From Phycisphaerae bacterium (GTDB taxonomy: Bacteria > Planctomycetota > Phycisphaerae > UBA1845 > UTPLA1): a stretch of 9,802 nucleotides of DNA. The position numbers and the translations under genes were made by a program. Shown here piece by piece: positions 7,934-9,802 of the stretch (its first letter is position 1; every line of letters begins with the position of its first letter). The stretch lies in contig JAFGQA010000344.1 of NCBI GenBank assembly GCA_016935885.1, positions 1 through 9,802 of the forward strand, given 5' to 3'. The notes beneath the pieces are model-generated. The model worked only from the letters and a program-made list of their open reading frames with translations. It ran no database searches and was not told where the DNA came from.

Positions 7934-9802
7934 TTAATAGGGCCAGGTCCAGTTGCTGTCTTCGGGCCGATCGACGCCGAACTCATAGGCATGTTGCTGG
8001 CAGGCGATCTGCCGGTTGCGCAGGGTCTCGCGCGCCCCCGCGCCCGTCACTTGGAAACGCGGCATCCGGTCAATCGCGTCGATGGCCAGGCTGAACCGGT
8101 CGGTCTGATTGCGTATGGCAAGCTCCAAGGGCGTGTTGATGTTGCCCTGCTCCTTGTAGCCGCGCACGTGGATGTTGTGCTGACCGGGCCTGCGGTAAGT
8201 GAGGCGATGGATCAGCCACGGGTAGGAGTGGAAGTTGAAGACCACGGGGGTGTCCGGGGCGAACACCTCTTCGAACTCGCGGTCGGTCAGACCGTGCGAG
8301 TGCTCGGTGTTCGGCACCAGTTTGAACAGGTCCACCACGTTCACGAAGCGGATCTTCACGTCGGGGAGATATTGCCGAAGCAACGCGGCGGCGGCCAGCG
8401 CCTCCATCGTGGGCACGTCTCCACAACTCGCCATGACGACGTCGGGCTTGACTCCCTGGTCGTTGCTGGCCCAATTCCAGATTCCCAAGCCCTTCGTGCA
8501 GTGCGCAATCGCCGCGTCCATGTCGAGATACTGCAAGTGGACCTTCTTGTCCGCCACGATCACGTTCACGTAGTTGACGCTCTTCAGGCAGTGGTCCGCA
8601 ACGGACAGCAGCGTGTTGGCGTCGGGCGGCAAGTAGATGCGCGTGACCGCGGGACTCTTGTTGGCGACCACGTCGAGGAATCCGGGATCCTGGTGCGTGA
8701 AGCCGTTGTGGTCCTGCCGCCACACCAAGGCCGTGATCAGCAGGTTGAGCGAGGAAATCGGGGCCCGCCAGGAGAGCTTGCTGCACTTCTCAAGCCATTT
8801 GGCGTGCTGATTGTACATCGAGTCGACGACGTGAATGAACGGCTCGTAGCTGTTGATCAAACCGTGCCGGCCGCTCAAGATATAGCCTTCGAGCCACCCT
8901 TCCACGGTGTGCTCGCTGAGCATCTCCATCACGCGGCCGTCGGGGCCCAGCTCTCCGCCGTCGAGGTCTTCCGGGAAGTACTCGCCGAGCCACACCTTCT
9001 TGCAGACTTCGTAAAGGGCCTGCAGTTGGTTCGACTGCGTCTCGTCGGGTCCGAACACCCGGAAGTTGTGCATGTTCTGCCGCATAACATCGCGGAGATA
9101 ATTGCCGAGCGTCGGAACGTTGCCCGCCCGGGTCACGCCGGGCTTGTCGACGTTGACGCCGCTCTGCCGGAAGTCGGGCATATCCAAGGGCTTGCGGACC
9201 AGTCCGCCGTTGGCGATCGGATTGGCGCTCATCCGCCGGGCGCCCTTCGGAGCCAGCGCCTTCAGTTCGGCAGTAAGCCGTCCCTCGGCATCGAAGAGCT
9301 TTTCCGGCTCGTAGCTGCGCATCCACTGCTCCAGGACGGCCAGGTGTTCTGGATTGGCGACGACGTCCGTGATCGGAATCTGGTGGGCGCGCCAGAATCC
9401 CTCCAGATAGTGTTCGTCCACTTTCCGAGGCGCCGTCCAGCCCTTCGGGGTGCGGAGAATGATCATCGGCCAGCGCGGCCGGAACGCCATGCCGGCGCTC
9501 CGCGCCTTGCTCTGAATCTTGCGGATCTCCAGCACGCAATGCTCCAGCGTGGCGGCCATGGCCTGGTGCATGCTTTCGCGGTCGCTCCCTTCGACAAACA
9601 GCGGCGTGTATCCGTAGCCGATAAACAGCGACTCCAACTCTTCGTGGCTGATGCGCGCCAGGATGGTCGGGTTGTTGATCTTGTATCCGTTCAGATGCAG
9701 GACCGGGATGACCGCCCCGTCGGTGACCGGATTGAGGAACTTGTTGCTGTGCCAACTGGTCGCCAGCGGGCCGGTCTCCGACTCGCCGTCGCCCACCATG
9801 CA
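7934..9802 (-). CDS. xfp: Xylulose-5-phosphate/fructose-6-phosphate phosphoketolase, N-terminus cut
   Basis: The gene enters from the right edge in frame; 623 codons (TGC, then 621 from Met-Val-Gly, then the stop) are visible, and roughly 170-180 N-terminal residues are missing for a family length near 790-800. The thiamine-diphosphate enzyme cleaves xylulose-5-phosphate or fructose-6-phosphate with phosphate to acetyl phosphate plus glyceraldehyde-3-phosphate or erythrose-4-phosphate. Numbering from the first visible Met: the cofactor motif [20 protein letters not shown] at 2-21 (usually GDGEAETG), [17 protein letters not shown] at 34-50, PKGWTAPR at 118-125, RRMSANP at 188-194, [19 protein letters not shown] at 310-328, the active-site His-rich [14 protein letters not shown] at 361-374, [14 protein letters not shown] at 458-471 and [10 protein letters not shown] at 548-557 in the C-terminal domain. 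The Met at 9799 is internal to the GDGE strand and is not the start. The TAA stop lies 128 nt before glgP. Confidence 0.97.
   Translation of the reverse strand, partial: CMVGDGESETGPLATSWHSNKFLNPVTDGAVIPVLHLNGYKINNPTILARISHEELESLFIGYGYTPLFVEGSDRESMHQAMAATLEHCVLEIRKIQSKARSAGMAFRPRWPMIILRTPKGWTAPRKVDEHYLEGFWRAHQIPITDVVANPEHLAVLEQWMRSYEPEKLFDAEGRLTAELKALAPKGARRMSANPIANGGLVRKPLDMPDFRQSGVNVDKPGVTRAGNVPTLGNYLRDVMRQNMHNFRVFGPDETQSNQLQALYEVCKKVWLGEYFPEDLDGGELGPDGRVMEMLSEHTVEGWLEGYILSGRHGLINSYEPFIHVVDSMYNQHAKWLEKCSKLSWRAPISSLNLLITALVWRQDHNGFTHQDPGFLDVVANKSPAVTRIYLPPDANTLLSVADHCLKSVNYVNVIVADKKVHLQYLDMDAAIAHCTKGLGIWNWASNDQGVKPDVVMASCGDVPTMEALAAAALLRQYLPDVKIRFVNVVDLFKLVPNTEHSHGLTDREFEEVFAPDTPVVFNFHSYPWLIHRLTYRRPGQHNIHVRGYKEQGNINTPLELAIRNQTDRFSLAIDAIDRMPRFQVTGAGARETLRNRQIACQQHAYEFGVDRPEDSNWTWPY

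Noticed and set aside
9797..9799. Met codon near the right edge as the xfp start
   Set aside because: It falls inside the thiamine-diphosphate GDGE region, which is well into the protein in all phosphoketolases; the frame continues past the window edge.

Overview
The window carries seven genes, all on the minus strand and closely packed, so transcription runs from high to low coordinates: xfp (cut by the right edge), glgP, pgm, pgi, a class I fructose-bisphosphate aldolase (fda), rpe and rpiB (cut by the left edge). The largest gap is 151 nt and two gene pairs overlap. The layout looks like one operon, or two or three coupled transcription units, and it is entirely central carbon metabolism. 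No tRNA, rRNA, CRISPR, insertion sequence, transposase or phage gene is visible.

Region by region on the minus strand: 9802-7934 is the C-terminal three quarters of a xylulose-5-phosphate/fructose-6-phosphate phosphoketolase. A 128-nt spacer with a small hairpin follows. 7805-5283 is glycogen/starch phosphorylase, then 23 nt, then 5259-3604 phosphoglucomutase. A 95-nt spacer holds a GC-rich hairpin and a possible Shine-Dalgarno-masking stem. 3508-1841 is glucose-6-phosphate isomerase, overlapping by 19 nt the class I aldolase at 1859-957. A 151-nt spacer is filled by a REPIN-like inverted repeat. 805-101 is ribulose-phosphate 3-epimerase, overlapping by 16 nt the start of ribose-5-phosphate isomerase B at 116-1.

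Taken together the genes describe a route from stored glucan to acetyl phosphate. GlgP releases glucose-1-phosphate without ATP, Pgm and Pgi turn it into fructose-6-phosphate, and phosphoketolase splits that into acetyl phosphate and erythrose-4-phosphate. The aldolase, epimerase and isomerase can help recycle the C3, C4 and C5 phosphates back to xylulose-5-phosphate, the other phosphoketolase substrate. From glgP onward the gene order follows the order of the reactions. Transketolase, a fructose/sedoheptulose bisphosphatase and acetate kinase or phosphotransacetylase would be needed to complete a cyclic phosphoketolase route; none is in this window.

Organism: a GC-rich bacterium that uses strong AAGGAG-type Shine-Dalgarno sites and rarely uses TTA, CTA or TCA codons. 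The gene set and the CCCTCTCCC/GGGAGAGGG intergenic palindromes remind me of Planctomycetes (Pirellulales-like), but this is an impression and not shown by the sequence. All enzymes belong to known families. The novelty, if any, lies in their assembly and in the intergenic structures.
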